A model generated the notes under the pieces. The model did no database searches. It saw nothing but the letters and a program-made list of their open reading frames with translations, and was not told the origin of the DNA. This document shows, in pieces, positions 48,331 through 59,964 of a stretch of DNA of 64,000 nt. Source of the stretch: Phymorhynchus buccinoides (lineage: Eukaryota > Mollusca > Gastropoda > Neogastropoda > Raphitomidae); assembly GCA_017654935.2 (NCBI GenBank), contig CM065712.1:27143030-27207029 (forward strand), given 5' to 3'. Numbering within the stretch: position 1 is the stretch's first letter; the number at the start of each line of letters is the position of its first letter. Made by a program: the position numbers and the translations under genes.

Positions 48331-48464
48331 CCCTTCAACTTTTCAGTACATTCTTTAACTAAGCAACACACACACCCTCAACTTTCGAGTACTGTACTAT
48401 ATATATATATATATATCTTCAAGCAACGTCTCAACACACTCTCCCTACATACCTAAGCTAAGAG

Positions 48465-48720
48465 GTGAGTGTTTTGTGGGTGGGGGAGAGACAGGGCGGT
48501 GGTTTGTGTTCTTCCTATTCTAATCTAGTTTGGCAAACTGCATTCCGCCAGATTTGCCACACGGTCGGCACGCACCGCTCAGTCGCTGTCTCATTTGGAA
48601 GCCACGTCTTTCTTTCGCCATTCGACCCCACTTAGGCTAACCCTACGCAACACGATTTCATTACTACAAGATAAAACTCTGACCGTTTCATAAAATACAA
48701 AGTCACCAGTCGGTAACAAG
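48465..48720 (-). repeat. Right member of the duplicated pair (see 46505)
   Basis: GCGGTGGTTTGTGTTCTTCC, CTGCATTCCGCCAGATTTGC and CACGTCTTTCTTTCGCCATT are shared with 46505-46720 at over 90 percent by eye. The two copies bracket the 55-bp minisatellite. Confidence 0.88.
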
Positions 48721-49021
48721 TAATCTCAACTCTACTTTCTGTTGTTCCAAAGTTCTTTCTACACATCTGCTACATCTAAGTTTGTATGCTACATGATACA
48801 TACGCACAAGGACTCACACCATCTTTTGGCAAGTTGTGTTCCATCTAAAGGTTAAACAGCAAATCAGATATAACCACTCAGTATACAACCACTTTTGTTG
48901 GGGTTTTCCCTCCAAGATATAAATCATAACTCGGTTACACCAGCTTTCTTTCTGTCTGTTTGCAAGACATCCATCTTTCTTGTTTGCATTCAGCATTGCT
49001 GTAATTTTCAGTTGTCATTAA

Positions 49022-49270
49022 CCCTTTCACTGCCTGCCATTTTCCAGCCAAAAGATACCATCAAATTTAACTGGGTAGAGAGGGGGGGGGGGGGGGGGGA
49101 ATCTGCAATATTGCAAATTCCTCTGTGACGTGTATAACATTAGGCCTATCCTTACCTCCCAAAATTAAGAAAATAGGATCTTTGGATATTAGGCCCCAAT
49201 TTGGTGCCTTTTAGTGACATGGGTGTTAAACCATTGTGGTGCAAAAAATGTGACATTGGCGGTGAAAGGC
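49022..49270 (+). mobile_element. TTAA-type MITE family A with poly-G insertion
   Basis: It lies between TTAA at 49018-49021 and 49271-49274. A G run at about 49083-49099 interrupts the left third, and the right terminus has one change (GTGAAAGGC). Confidence 0.87.
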
Positions 49271-49274
49271 TTAA

Positions 49275-50680
49275 GGCATTTGTTTTGTTTAACAAACAAC
49301 AATCTTTCGCCATTTCTAAACTGCCACAAAACTCAACATAGCATTAAAAACAACAGCACAAAACCAACATTCATCACCCTTTCTTTTTCCCCCTTGTTCC
49401 ATCATATAATTTTTCCAACATCACCACACAAACCAGACATTTCTTTCTCCACCTTCGCAATCTCAGCACACACGACACATAGCAATTATTTTGTCATTCC
49501 GACAGAACTTTTCTTCCCACAATGCTTCCCACTCTCGCCATGCACCCCACAAACATTCAGCACATTATCCCACACAATCTTTCAACCATTTGTGAAGGCG
49601 CACAGGAAAACCTTACACAAGTTGCCCAGCATGGCCAAAATAATACTCAACCCTAAAAACATAAAATTCTGCGTACAGTATATTTGTGTCTATTTTCGCG
49701 TGTTCTAGTATCAATATCCAAAATATAAAATCAAAATTTGTACGTTTTCTTCGTTTTTTGGTTTTTTTAAAATTAAATTTATAGAGAAAAAAAACCCATA
49801 CCAAAGCTTTCTGTTCCGAGTCAGATTTCTGCAAATTATGCATTTTAGACATCAAACTTCGAAATGACTCTGAATTCAAAAGTAGCCAAGAGATTCAAAT
49901 TCTGTTTTGTGTATACTGATTAGAAATTTTAGTTTCACCTTATGAAAGGAAAATCTAAATTTATGGACAAATTCCTTTATGTCTGGTCTTCCCATTCACT
50001 GTCACATTTGCCAGTTCGGCCACCATTCCAACGTTTCACCAACAGCAAGCGTTCCGTGAGCCTCACGCCCGACGCATACAGCACAGATAGAATAGATGTT
50101 TGGCATTCAGCATCACCACACACACAATACCGTACATCAGCCACAATAAAAGCATCCTTCGCAGCACTTTTCAAAAATAAAACTTGCGTCAAAATGCGCC
50201 CACCGTTCAACATCAAACAAAAGCTCTCAAAAATATATACACGCACACTACATAACATTGCAAATTTCACGTCGCTCTCAACAGGTATGCACTGCATCAA
50301 TCTTGAACCTCAGTCATTAAATGATTAAATTGTCCCCCTAAATTATCAAACACAATTTGCACTGCTTTCACCTGCAAGCAACCACTTTCTCTAGCCTCAC
50401 ACCCACATGACTTGGCATACTCGACACAATCAGTAAGGGGGTTGTCATTTTGATTCTTTCATTCACACGGACAGTCAGTCGTCGTTACCCACACTCATCG
50501 GTCATCAACCAGATATTCACAAAAGCTAGGTAGTCCTGACTCCTCTTTACATAGACACAGACATTCACACACTCGGTGTGTCCTCACAAACACTCAATCA
50601 CCCTGTCTACCATCTATTTGGACAGACTATTTAGCACTTTATATCAGTCCTCACAAATCAACAACAGGCAAATTTCACAA
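49275..50680. other. No confidently recognised feature
   Basis: Overlapping frames of 107 codons (minus) and 128 codons (plus) around 49.95-50.33 kb lack recognisable domains. CA-rich sequence increases toward 50.7 kb. No gene is called. Confidence 0.4.
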
Positions 50681-51060
50681 TTAAACACAGGCACATTTTC
50701 CAGTCAACCCCAGGCACATTTTCCCTAGTCAACACAGGCACATTTTCCCCCCAGTCAACACAGGCTTTCCTATCATCACAACGCCAATTTCCCAGTCAAC
50801 CAGTCACTCTGCAGGCATCTTCCAGTCGTCCACTGATTCAGTCGCCAAAGACAGACTTTCCTGTCGACCACACCGTGACACGTCACAAGCCCATTAGCCA
50901 GTCACCCTGTCACCAGGCAGACTTTCCTATCATCACAACGCCAATTTCCCAGTCAACCAGTCACTCTGCAGTCATCTTCCAGTCGTCCACTAATCCAGTC
51001 ACCAAAGACAAGACTTTCCTGTCGTCCACACCATGACACGTCACAAGCCCATTTGCCAGT
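50680..51060. repeat. CAGTCA-rich repeats with a duplicated 160-bp block
   Basis: CAACACAGGCACATTTTCC repeats several times. A block with TCCTATCATCACAACGCCAA through GACACGTCACAAGCCCAT then occurs twice (about 50769 and 50926). Confidence 0.88.
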
Positions 51061-51196
51061 CACAAAACCACAAGCACATTCAAGATGACAAGACAGTCGA
51101 CACACGATGCACTTGCAATCAGCCACAATTAATCAGTCACCATCCTATGCAGATTATCCATGCAGCAACCACATTTTCCAGTCTCAATCACCACAT

Positions 51197-51554
51197 CAGC
51201 CCTGAAAGTGGCGAATGGGGGGAAAATTGGCGAATTTATAATTCACTTCACCCGCCAAAAGCGAGTGGGCAAAAAACGATGTTCTTTCTCGCGCGAGATT
51301 CCTTTCCCAATCATGTTTTCCCACGTACCGGAAAATACGATACGCAATTTGCATGCTCGCCAGCCAGTGCATGTTCGAAATGAAACGTTCTTCGGTTTCA
51401 ACTTCAAGTTATCTGTCTTATTTTCCATACTGTGGTTTCTTTACAAAAGATGTGTACAGTTAGTTTGGCTGGTAAAACTTTTGGTTTGGCTGGTAAAAAT
51501 AATAAGTTACCAGCCAAAGGCTGGTGGATAGCATTTTTTCCACTTTCAGGGCTG
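51197..51554. mobile_element. Short DNA transposon, CAGCCCTGAAAGTGG termini
   Basis: A perfect 15-bp inverted repeat CAGCCCTGAAAGTGG / CCACTTTCAGGGCTG bounds 358 bp. CACAT occurs on both sides (51192-51196 and 51555-51559), a likely 5-bp target duplication. CAG...CTG ends recall hAT elements, but those normally make 8-bp duplications. Frames inside show no transposase. Confidence 0.82.
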
Positions 51555-51697
51555 CACATACAGATTTACCAGTCACAATAAACCGTGTTGTCACCACAAA
51601 TCGCAATCAGCACAGGTTTTCTCCATTACCACAGACAAACTAAAGCACACACCTCTTAGGTCTTACAAAAAGTCAAAGGGGTCGTTATTCATGATGG

Positions 51698-52213
51698 CAG
51701 GGTTCATAGCCAAACAGCATCCTAATTTTCCTAAACTTTTCACAGCCCAACTTTAGGGTTTTCCCAAATCGAAGGTTTTTCGGAAAGCGGCACAATATGC
51801 TGAGCGCTTGTTGGTTGCATCATTTCGCATCCATAGTTTATATGCAGAATTTTCGAGCCAAAGCTCACTGAAGACACATTTGCCCGGCAATTGTGCGCTA
51901 CGCGTAAAGATCGGATGTCTTTAAAGGGAAGCAACTCGCGTCAATTCCGGTAAAAAATCGAAAGTAAGTCGCACCGATCGTATGCATAAAAATATTCATT
52001 TTATTTCATAATTATAATTTTTTTTCTTGGCACGATGATTCAAAATTATGGTCCTGGGCGATTTGGGGGGCAGATTGATGAAGATTTGACAGTAGCTCAA
52101 AATTTACAAACTTTCAAAGACACTACTCTTGGTTTTTCATTTTTCACAAACTTTCATGGGCCTTGAAAATGAAGTCTATTTTCCCCAAACTTTCCCAACT
52201 GCTGTGAACCCTG
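51698..52213. mobile_element. Short DNA transposon, CAGGGTTCA termini
   Basis: Termini CAGGGTTCA and TGAACCCTG bound 516 bp. GATGG flanks both sides (51693-51697 and 52214-52218). Subterminal stretches (TCCTAAACTTTTCACAG and CCCCAAACTTTCCCAACTG) recur in the same direction. No transposase remains. Confidence 0.7.
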
Positions 52214-52219
52214 GATGGG

Positions 52220-52845
52220 TTCTTGCCGTTTTTGTTCAACACTTTTTTACATTGATAGTCACTTGACCAGTCATCATGACAATACTCCCCACACACACAC
52301 ACACACATGCCAATGCTGCAGTCTTCCCTCAAGTTCAAGCTAACCCGGCTGAGCATTCAACAACTAAATTTCAATGCACCATCAAAACTCAATCACACAT
52401 CAAACTTCAACCCCACTGCTTCTTCAGTCAAAATCATACTCAGTTCAGCAATGCATAATTATTCTTCAAGGTCAAAAAGTTCTTAGTTCTAATTTTAACC
52501 AAATTTTTGTTCCGATTCATTCCGAAAATATTTTCTGCAACAAATACCCCTACCAGCCAATCAATGAATTGTCAATGTTTTACAATATCTCTACAATCTT
52601 TTACAGACCTCATTAAAATCAAATGTAACCACCATTCTAACAATAATAATTCCAAATTATTTTCCCACAACCCTTCACAAAAACCACGAAAACACACAAA
52701 AAACAGTTTAAAGTAAGGTAAAAATAATAACTTAAATTTAAGTAATAAAAAAAATTGCGACAGTTCATTAGTATGCAGTAATTAATATGCAGTAATTACT
52801 CCCCCTTTTATATCTTTCAAAGCTCAGTATTCCATACATTTCGTC
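52220..52845. other. No recognised feature
   Basis: Includes a (CA)9 tract near 52290; otherwise AT-rich and unassigned. Confidence 0.4.
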
Positions 52846-52849
52846 AACA

Positions 52850-53860
52850 CCAAGTACTGCATTCTGACAGCTTTCACCACTCCAACTCTGCATTCTGAAT
52901 CTTTCACCACTCCAACAAGTCTGCATTCTGACAGCTTTCACCACTCCAACAACTGCATTCTGACAGCTTTCACCATTCCAACTCTGCATTCTGACCGCTT
53001 TCACCACTAACTACATTCTGACAGCTTTCACCACTCCAACAACTGCATTCTGAATCTTTCACCACTCCAACAACTGCATTCTGACAACTTTCACCACTCC
53101 AACAACTCTGCATTCTGACAGCTTTCACCACTCCAACAAGTCTGCATTCTGACAGCTTTCACCACTCCAACAACTCTGCATTCTGACAGCTTTCACCACT
53201 CCAACAAGTCTGCATTCTGACAGCTTTCACCACTCCAACAACTCTGCATTCTGACAGCTTTCACCACTCCAACAACTCTGCATTCTGACAGCTTTCACCA
53301 CTCCAACAACTCTGCATTCTGAAGCTTTCACCACTCCAACAACTCTGCATTCTGACAGCTTTCACCACTCCAACAACTCTGCATTCTGAATCTTTCAATT
53401 CACCACTCCAACAACTCTGCATTCTGACAGCTTTCACCACTCCAACAACTGCATTCTGAGAGCTTTCACCACTCCAACAACTGCATTCTGAGAGCTTTCA
53501 CCACTCCAACTCTGCATTCTGACAGCTTTCACCACTCCAACAACTCTGCATTCTGACAGCTTTCACCACTCCAACAAGTCTGCATTCCGACAGCTTTCAC
53601 CACTCTAACAACTCTACATTCTGACAGCTTTCATCACTCCCAACTCTTAGATCCTCTGCATTCTGACAGCCTTCACCACTCCAACAACTCTGCATTCTGA
53701 CAGCTTTCATCACTCCAACAACTCTGCACACCACTCTGCATTCTGACAGCTTTCACCACTCCATCAACTCTGCATTCTGACAGCTTTCACCACTCCAACT
53801 CTGCATTCAGACAGCTTTCACTAGTCTAGTCTAACGACTCTGCATTCTGACAGCTTCCAT
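52850..53860. repeat. About 33-bp minisatellite, about 30 copies
   Basis: CTGCATTCTGACAGCTTTCA plus CCACTCCAACAACT repeats, with variants lacking CAACA or carrying GAATC. It decays toward the right end. Confidence 0.96.
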
Positions 53861-53864
53861 CGTT

Positions 53865-54895
53865 TTAACCAAATCACCATTCTGACTAAACGTTGGAGAT
53901 TCCAGTGCTCCTAAACACTCAGTCTTCAGCACCATCGATCAACTTCAAACTCTTTGCCGCTTGGCACAATACCGCTAACCCAAATCATTAAAAGGGGCGT
54001 CTCACCAGCCAAAGAACTCGATCACTCCCATTCTACACAACGCTCTCCACACATGACAGGTCTGTCATTCAATCACGATGTTTCACAGTGCTGGAAACAA
54101 CTGCTGGGTTAACAGGGAAGGGGCAGAAGAGAGAAAAACGACAAAGCGTCAACATTATTTTTCTACCAACAATTTCCATTTTTTTAAAATTGTGGATGGG
54201 TTGGTGGCTTTCACCATTAAAAATATTTCACATTTCAAGACTTTCTACTCTACCAACAGTGAGAGCTAATTAGAAGCTTGGATCAATTCAAGTCAACTGC
54301 AGCCAATACATCAAATTTGATACAATTTACTAAATACAATTTACTAAACAATGTTAAGCATACAGACTGATTATTATAGTTATACACATCTCTATGGAGT
54401 GAAGAGATGGGTGGAAGGGTGAGGTGATAATTTTCTGTAGTTTTAACAACCAGTTTTGCTTACTTTTAGAATGGCACAATATTATGATATAGTGTTGAGC
54501 AATTATTTGCTAAAAGTATATAAATGTGCACTTAAAATGACAGTGCATAGAAACAGGAAAGAGTGTTCCAACCCTGTGGAATATGTCGCAAACGCAGACC
54601 GTGTTACACACCCTTTCTGTACATGACTTAGCATAATCCCAGCATCTTGTACCTCAACCAGTAATCACAAACACCACAACATTGTTCTTCACATTCTAAT
54701 ACATAATTTCAGATCACAGATTCTTAGGTTACAGTATTTCTTCCAGCTGATTTTCAAACATATTTTAAGCAGCTTTCAAACGCACTGGTATCAGTGGTTA
54801 GTCGGAAATATCGCGGGTTAGCATTCAATAATTTTCATTTGTTTTGGTTATATAGTTCAAACGATAACTTTTTAATTTAAGAGTAGCCAGTTGTG
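53865..54895. other. No recognised feature
   Basis: AT-rich sequence; two overlapping 60-codon frames near 54.08-54.27 kb are not convincing. Confidence 0.45.
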
Positions 54896-54896
54896 T

Positions 54897-54930
54897 ACCC
54901 CCCCCCCCCCCACACACACACACACACACA
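54897..54930. repeat. (C)n then (CA)n microsatellite
   Basis: A C run followed by about nine CA units. Confidence 0.95.
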
Positions 54931-55253
54931 AAGAAAGAAAATAGCAAACCAAAAAAGCATGATGGACCAAACTCAGAATAAACAAATGACATCCGGTTCA
55001 AGGCCTGGTTTGTTGTTAAAGCCGTTTTGTTTGAGCATACCTTCAGTATGCCAGTTATTTAATTAACGCAGGTAATTCAGAGAGTTGTGTACAACTACAA
55101 GTTAAAACTACAACGGTAGATTGCTCTACAGCAGAATACACCAGGATAAAGTAAATAGACTTTAGAGTAAACATCTCCAAATGTTCATTGAGCAGAGCGA
55201 GCTAAAACCAGCACAGACTAATCTACAAGTGGTCAAGCAATTTTAAAAACTCC

Positions 55254-55437
55254 GCAATTCATCATTGAGCGCGTCAAACATACAGCTCAGAATTTATAAG
55301 TATATGCAGTATCGCAGGCTGTAAACTCAGTCATGAAAAAAAAAATGTAATTCATAATCGAGCGTTAAATATACAGCTCAGAATTTATCATTGATATACA
55401 GTATCGCAGGCAGTAGACTCAGTCACGAACAAAAATG
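55254..55437. repeat. About 95-bp tandem duplication
   Basis: Two copies sharing ACAGCTCAGAATTTAT and CAGTATCGCAGGC, then ACTCAGTCA, with small differences. Confidence 0.88.
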
Positions 55438-55439
55438 TA

Positions 55440-56110
55440 CGCAGCAAAAAGGCAAGATTCCCAATCCCATTTTTTTTCGAAACGCAAAGACTTTCGCAAT
55501 GCAAAACCACACCCCAGCAAAAACGGCGACAAAATTTATATGTACAGCAAGTCCCACCATCCCAGAGTTGACTACAGCAAATTCATATTTTTCCAACAAA
55601 TCAAGGCTTTGGTTAAAGAGTCTTGGTTTAAGAGACACAGAACTGTACTTTAATTTTCTTCATACTGAATAGCAATAAAACAAGATAAGACTTTTCGGCA
55701 GTGATAAAATATAGAATTTTAGCTCGGGTAAAATTTGGTACCTAAGCATAATGTGACTGATAAATAAACCTCGTCATTTAAAAATTGAACGCATAATTGT
55801 AAAAGGGGTAAAATTTCTCAAAATCGAAAATAATATTCAAGGTATATTTTCATGCAAAATACAATTATGAACATTCCCACTTTGCATTGTTTTACGATCT
55901 ACCTATCTCCCATCCTGCTTAATGATCCATACTTTTTCCCCTTTCATTTTGTATTCAGTTTTTCATTATAACTTTTATAAGGTCATCCACTAAGTTTTGG
56001 ACATTATTTTATGTCTCCTAAAGTAGGGGGGGGGGGCAAAAACTACCCATATTTTGTCAGCAGTAAAGAGAACCACTTTACAAATTGAAATTGGTTTAAA
56101 AAATAATAAT
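55440..56110. other. No recognised feature
   Basis: Frames of about 70-90 codons on both strands near 55.4-55.67 kb overlap the duplication and lack domains. Confidence 0.4.
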
Positions 56111-56112
56111 TT

Positions 56113-56168
56113 TCTGATATTGTAAAGCGCATAGAGCTTAAAGGCTATATAAATCTTAATAAAATCAA
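56113..56168 (+). mobile_element. LINE 3' tail remnant
   Basis: ATTGTAAAGCGCATAGAGCT then GGCTATATAAATCTTAATAA matches the 3'-terminal motif of CR1/L2-like elements seen at 7.49 kb (ATTGTAAGCGCTTAGGGC). Only the tail remains. Confidence 0.65.
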
Positions 56169-56339
56169 AAAATTGTCAAAGGTTGTTTCGATTCTACTAA
56201 CTAATCGTTTGCTCAATACTAATAGTATATTTTATTATTAACACGAGTTCACAATTTCTTTTTAATAGTTTTCCATATCGGAAACATTTTCAAATTCACA
56301 CACACACAAAATGAAAATTACATGTCACCCTTAGCTTCA

Positions 56340-56545
56340 AGACATTTTTTTCTTTTCTTTTTTCCAGTCTTCTTTTTTCTCTTTCTTTTGTTTGAAATAT
56401 ACTTTTCTTTTGTTGTATTTTTCTTTCTTTCTTTTTTTTCTTCCTTTTTTTCTCCGTTTCCTTTTTTCATTTTCTTTTTTTCTCCATTTCCTTTTTTCAC
56501 TTTCTTTTTTTCTCCATTTCCTTTTTTTCAATTTTTTTTTTAAAA
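56340..56545. repeat. Pyrimidine-rich (TTTTC)n tract
   Basis: About 200 bases of nearly pure T/C with TTTCTTTTTTTCTCCATTTC repeated at a 27-bp period near the right end. Confidence 0.93.
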
Positions 56546-56739
56546 CTTCCTTTTCCACTAACGGGTGCATGGTAACTACTTGTAACCACAAGAATGATTT
56601 CACTTCTTCAACAAAATACGTTGTGCCCAATTCGCAAACATACACCCCCAGCCACCCACCCCACCCCAAAATAACTACACATCCATTTTCTACTTCTTTT
56701 GACACCACTGATAAATCAAACTGCGACCAATCCCTTTAC

Positions 56740-57033
56740 TGGCTTTAGACGACGGGCATCTAAGACGACACGAATGTAGAGTAGACGCGCCCTGATGAAA
56801 CAAGGAGCCTAGAGACGACCGTGAACTTTCCAACTAGAACGCCGTAGAACCCTGGGCCCAAAGAATCCGACGGTCGCGGACGGTACGGAACGGGCCGCGT
56901 TTAGATGAGGGTTTAATCAAAGGGAGTTAAACCATCCTACTCCTAGTCCTACGCCTGCCTTCGCTCCAGAGGGAGAGGGAGGGGAGAGGAAGAGGGGGAG
57001 AGAACCCTGTTGATGATCTTCCACCCAGCACTT
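56740..57033 (-). other. Exon-like GC-rich module, about 294 nt
   Basis: The minus-strand acceptor GCTGTTTGTGTTTTTTCAG ends at 57034. A donor CCA|GTAAAG begins at 56739. The segment is clearly more GC-rich than its surroundings. The frame at the acceptor is open for 37 codons and then stops. Not related by eye to the 13-35 kb modules. Confidence 0.5.
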
Positions 57034-57198
57034 CTGAAAAAACACAAACAGCATACGGATAAAGAGTACCTTAAAAATGTTCGTTTATTGCTTATGATGA
57101 TCACATCCAGTGATGCACCGAGGATGGACAAGGGATAGGACAAACTGTCCCAAAACTAGAAATTCTAGTAGAAATTGAATAATGAAAATGGCTTAATA

Positions 57199-57664
57199 CA
57201 GTGCAACCTCCATTAACCCCTTCACTGCCGAGCCCGGTTCCGGTGCAACTATTTGCCAAGCCGTTTTAGGTTGCCGAGTCTATCGCAAAACTTTCTGAAT
57301 AAAAGTGCATATAACCTATGCTTTTCTGAACGAGGATTGAATATACTATCCTTTGGGAACACTCTCACATGCATTCGAACATACTGCGAAAAGCGTATGG
57401 ATAAAAAATGGGAAACTCTTCGAATAACCCTATGACGGATATTTCCGTGACGGGGCAGTTTATAGGTTACAGGAAGTTGACGGAAATATCCGTGACGGGG
57501 CAGTGAAAAGGTTAAAAGACCTTCAAAAATCATCCCAAATGAGGTCTTAATTCTTATAAGGGAGGTAATTTGAATATTTGCAAAGAAGGGCAATCTCTCA
57601 GAGAAGTAGGTCTTATGTGGGAGGGAGTCTTATAATGGGAGGTCTTATAAGGGAGGTTCCACTG
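57199..57664. mobile_element. TA-flanked MITE family B, split by a family C insertion
   Basis: CAGTGCAACCTCC follows TA (57197-57198) and GGGAGGTTCCACTG precedes TA (57665-57666). The element at 57217-57511 interrupts it after about 18 bp. The remainder aligns with the intact copy at 35.1 kb (CAAAAATCATCCCAAATGAG and GAGAAGTAGGTCTTATGTGG here). Confidence 0.87.
57217..57511 (-). mobile_element. TTAA-type MITE family C, copy 2, nested in family B
   Basis: It lies between TTAA at 57213-57216 and 57512-57515. It is the same family as 22.46 kb in reverse orientation, with the duplicated ACGGATATTTCCGT-type palindrome near its right end. Confidence 0.9.
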
Positions 57665-57669
57665 TATTG

Positions 57670-58260
57670 AAAGGACAAAACTGTCCTGGCTTTTTCCAGA
57701 ATTCAATAGGACAAAGTCTGTTAACTTTTTCGCAACAGTACAAATCAAATCAACAGCATAGGAAAAAATAAAAAATAAAAAAAATAAAAAATCAACAGCA
57801 TAGACAGTAGAGTTGACCATTGCCGACCTGTCGCGAGAAAGATAGCGACAGGCAAAACTTCCCCGACAGCGCGTCACGATTATACTCGCGATGTTTTTTG
57901 GGTTTTTTAAAGAAACAGTGGCCAAATTCTGGGTAGAACTCTAAACCAATGGCGTTCGAGTATAAATGTGACCCCTCCTACGTCGCCTGACACATTAACC
58001 AAGTCAGTAACAGTGAATTTTATTGGTTAAATTGGGCACGATTAGTTTTCAAATCTTATCATTAAAAAGATACCCCTGTAAAAGAAGAAAGTCACTGCAA
58101 TATCAAATTTTTTTTACGATAATTAATTGGCCAAAATAGGGTGTCCTGAGGCAATTTTCATGCCTTCACTGCATTACAACGCAGACCTGTTTTAGTATTT
58201 ACCCCTATTTTGCAAAGTTGTAATTTCTGAAACAAAAAAAACGTAATTTTGAAGAAAAAA
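57670..58260. other. No recognised feature
   Basis: Contains an A/T-rich AAAATAAAAAA stretch near 57,770; otherwise unassigned. Confidence 0.4.
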
Positions 58261-58261
58261 A

Positions 58262-58430
58262 CCTGTAATCCAACGCGTGACCAATGAGCGTCGATATCGT
58301 ACTGACCCGAGTGTGCAATACTAATGTCCGTCGAGCAGTAGACACAGAACACATGCTCGTCACCTAGTGCTGAACGACGTATTCCTGGAATTTTTAGGTA
58401 ACTTTCCCGGAATTTCTGTGCCACTTTTGA
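58262..58430 (-). pseudogene. Relic of a transposon-associated C2H2-type zinc finger
   Basis: The minus frame reads QKFRESYLKIPGIRRSALGD, then EHVFCVYCSTDISIAHSGQY, then DIDAHWSRVGLQ. The C-x2-C, the IAHSG turn and D-I-x-A-H match the finger found near the N-terminus of many hAT/ZMYM-like, transposon-derived proteins (pattern FC-x-x-C ... S-x-AHGG-x-x-D-x-x-x-H-x5-H). The last zinc ligand (expected His at HWSRVGL) is absent and the frame soon stops. It may be an exon of a domesticated gene or a dead fragment. Confidence 0.55.
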
Positions 58431-58625
58431 TGTCTTTTCTTTTGACCAGAAGATACAGAAGCTTCGGAATGCACTCGCTTGGACGCCATTTTGAAACAGA
58501 AAAGGAAATGGCGCGAAATGACTTTTCACTGCATCGCTTCAAAAGCTTCGCTTACCGACCGACGCAACTGTAGTTTTAATAATAATATATTTAGGGGGGG
58601 AAAAATCCCGAATTTTTTTTCCGTA

Positions 58626-58661
58626 GCCGTAATTTGACTTTTTCCCCATAAAAATTACGGC
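58626..58661. repeat. Small inverted repeat
   Basis: GCCGTAATTT at 58626-58635 pairs with AAATTACGGC at 58652-58661. Confidence 0.6.
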
Positions 58662-58669
58662 AAAATCGG

Positions 58670-59330
58670 GATGGTAAACAAGTCTGCACAACGGCACACG
58701 GAGCAGCGACAGTGGTTGTGTTGAAAGTCAAAGTATTAATGTTAATTTTCAATGGGACACTTGTCCTGGGCCTCGGGGCATCACTGTCCGGAATCAAAGC
58801 TTCAGATTGTTGACGCGCCCGCGCAAATGACACATTTTCCCGTTAAAAACGCATATCAATATGTCGGGATGCGCCTGTTTGGCGCATCCAGTTCGACAAC
58901 CATTTAATTAATGAAACCATTGTGTTGCTTAAAGTGGCCCATCATTTTGAAAACTGACCCCTCATTTTGAGCAGCCATGGGTCACACGACCCATGAAGTC
59001 TGAAAACAACCTGAAGCTTCTGCAGAACGTAAACAAAATATAAAATGCATTAAATAATACGGCTCCAGTGAAATAAAAGTTCAGCGACAAGCACAATGAA
59101 AACTGTTGTTGAAATACCTGTAGAAAAGTGCAAGGGCTAAATACAATCAATCACAATATTTATTCGTCCAATAAAATGGAAATGTGTGTGTGGTGGCATG
59201 TAAAAAGTTAAACAGCATGTAATAAAAGATCACAGTTCCAATATAAAAACATCAGATTCACGTAAAAATCGAGCACACGCAGACAGCAAGCACCCCCGCA
59301 CCCCGTCCACCCCCCCACCCCCTCCACCCT
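58670..59330. other. No recognised feature
   Basis: GC is raised around 58.74-58.88 kb. A minus frame of 80 codons (58591-58833) has no domain I know. Confidence 0.4.
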
Positions 59331-59349
59331 CATACACAGACAGACAGAC

Positions 59350-59425
59350 AAAGACTGAGGGAGAAAGAGAGAGGGGAGAGGGGAGAGAGAGAGAGAGAGG
59401 GGAGAAAGAGAGAGACAGAAAGAGA

Positions 59426-59512
<87 letters not shown>
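59350..59512. repeat. (GA)n microsatellite
   Basis: Interrupted at the left, pure from about 59430. Confidence 0.96.
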
Positions 59513-59514
<2 letters not shown>

Positions 59515-59559
59515 CGAGACTCAGAGAAAGTTATTATACTGGGAACCAAAAATTAATTA

Positions 59560-59647
59560 TTGCGAGTCATCCAGTGTTTTTGAGTTATCCATTTTTGAGT
59601 TATCAGTTCTCCGCTGTGTGTTTTAGAGTTATCAGGAACCCACTGTA
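59560..59647. mobile_element. Possible TA-type MITE fragment
   Basis: GAGTTATC recurs three times and the right end reads GTTATCAGGAACCCACTGTA, similar to pogo/Tigger-type ends. A matching left terminus was not found. Confidence 0.4.
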
Positions 59648-59964
59648 ATAGGTTGATCATTCTGGCTCCTTTCATAAAAAAAAGATATATACAAAAGACT
59701 GCAGCAAATCACAAAAAGTAAATAATTAGACAGAAAGACACAGTGAACCAAATACAGTACACTTAACATGAAGCCGGATTACACGAAATATTGGTTAACG
59801 CACAAAAACCTGTTGGAACGGACGAGTGCCTTCTTTATTATTACTTAACAAACAAACAAACAAACAAACACAAACAAAAACTCGGTCCGATTGTCATTTA
59901 TCACACTAAAGTTCGCATTGATCGCACAAAATGAAGCTGGAGCTACCAAATATTTCAAAACAAA

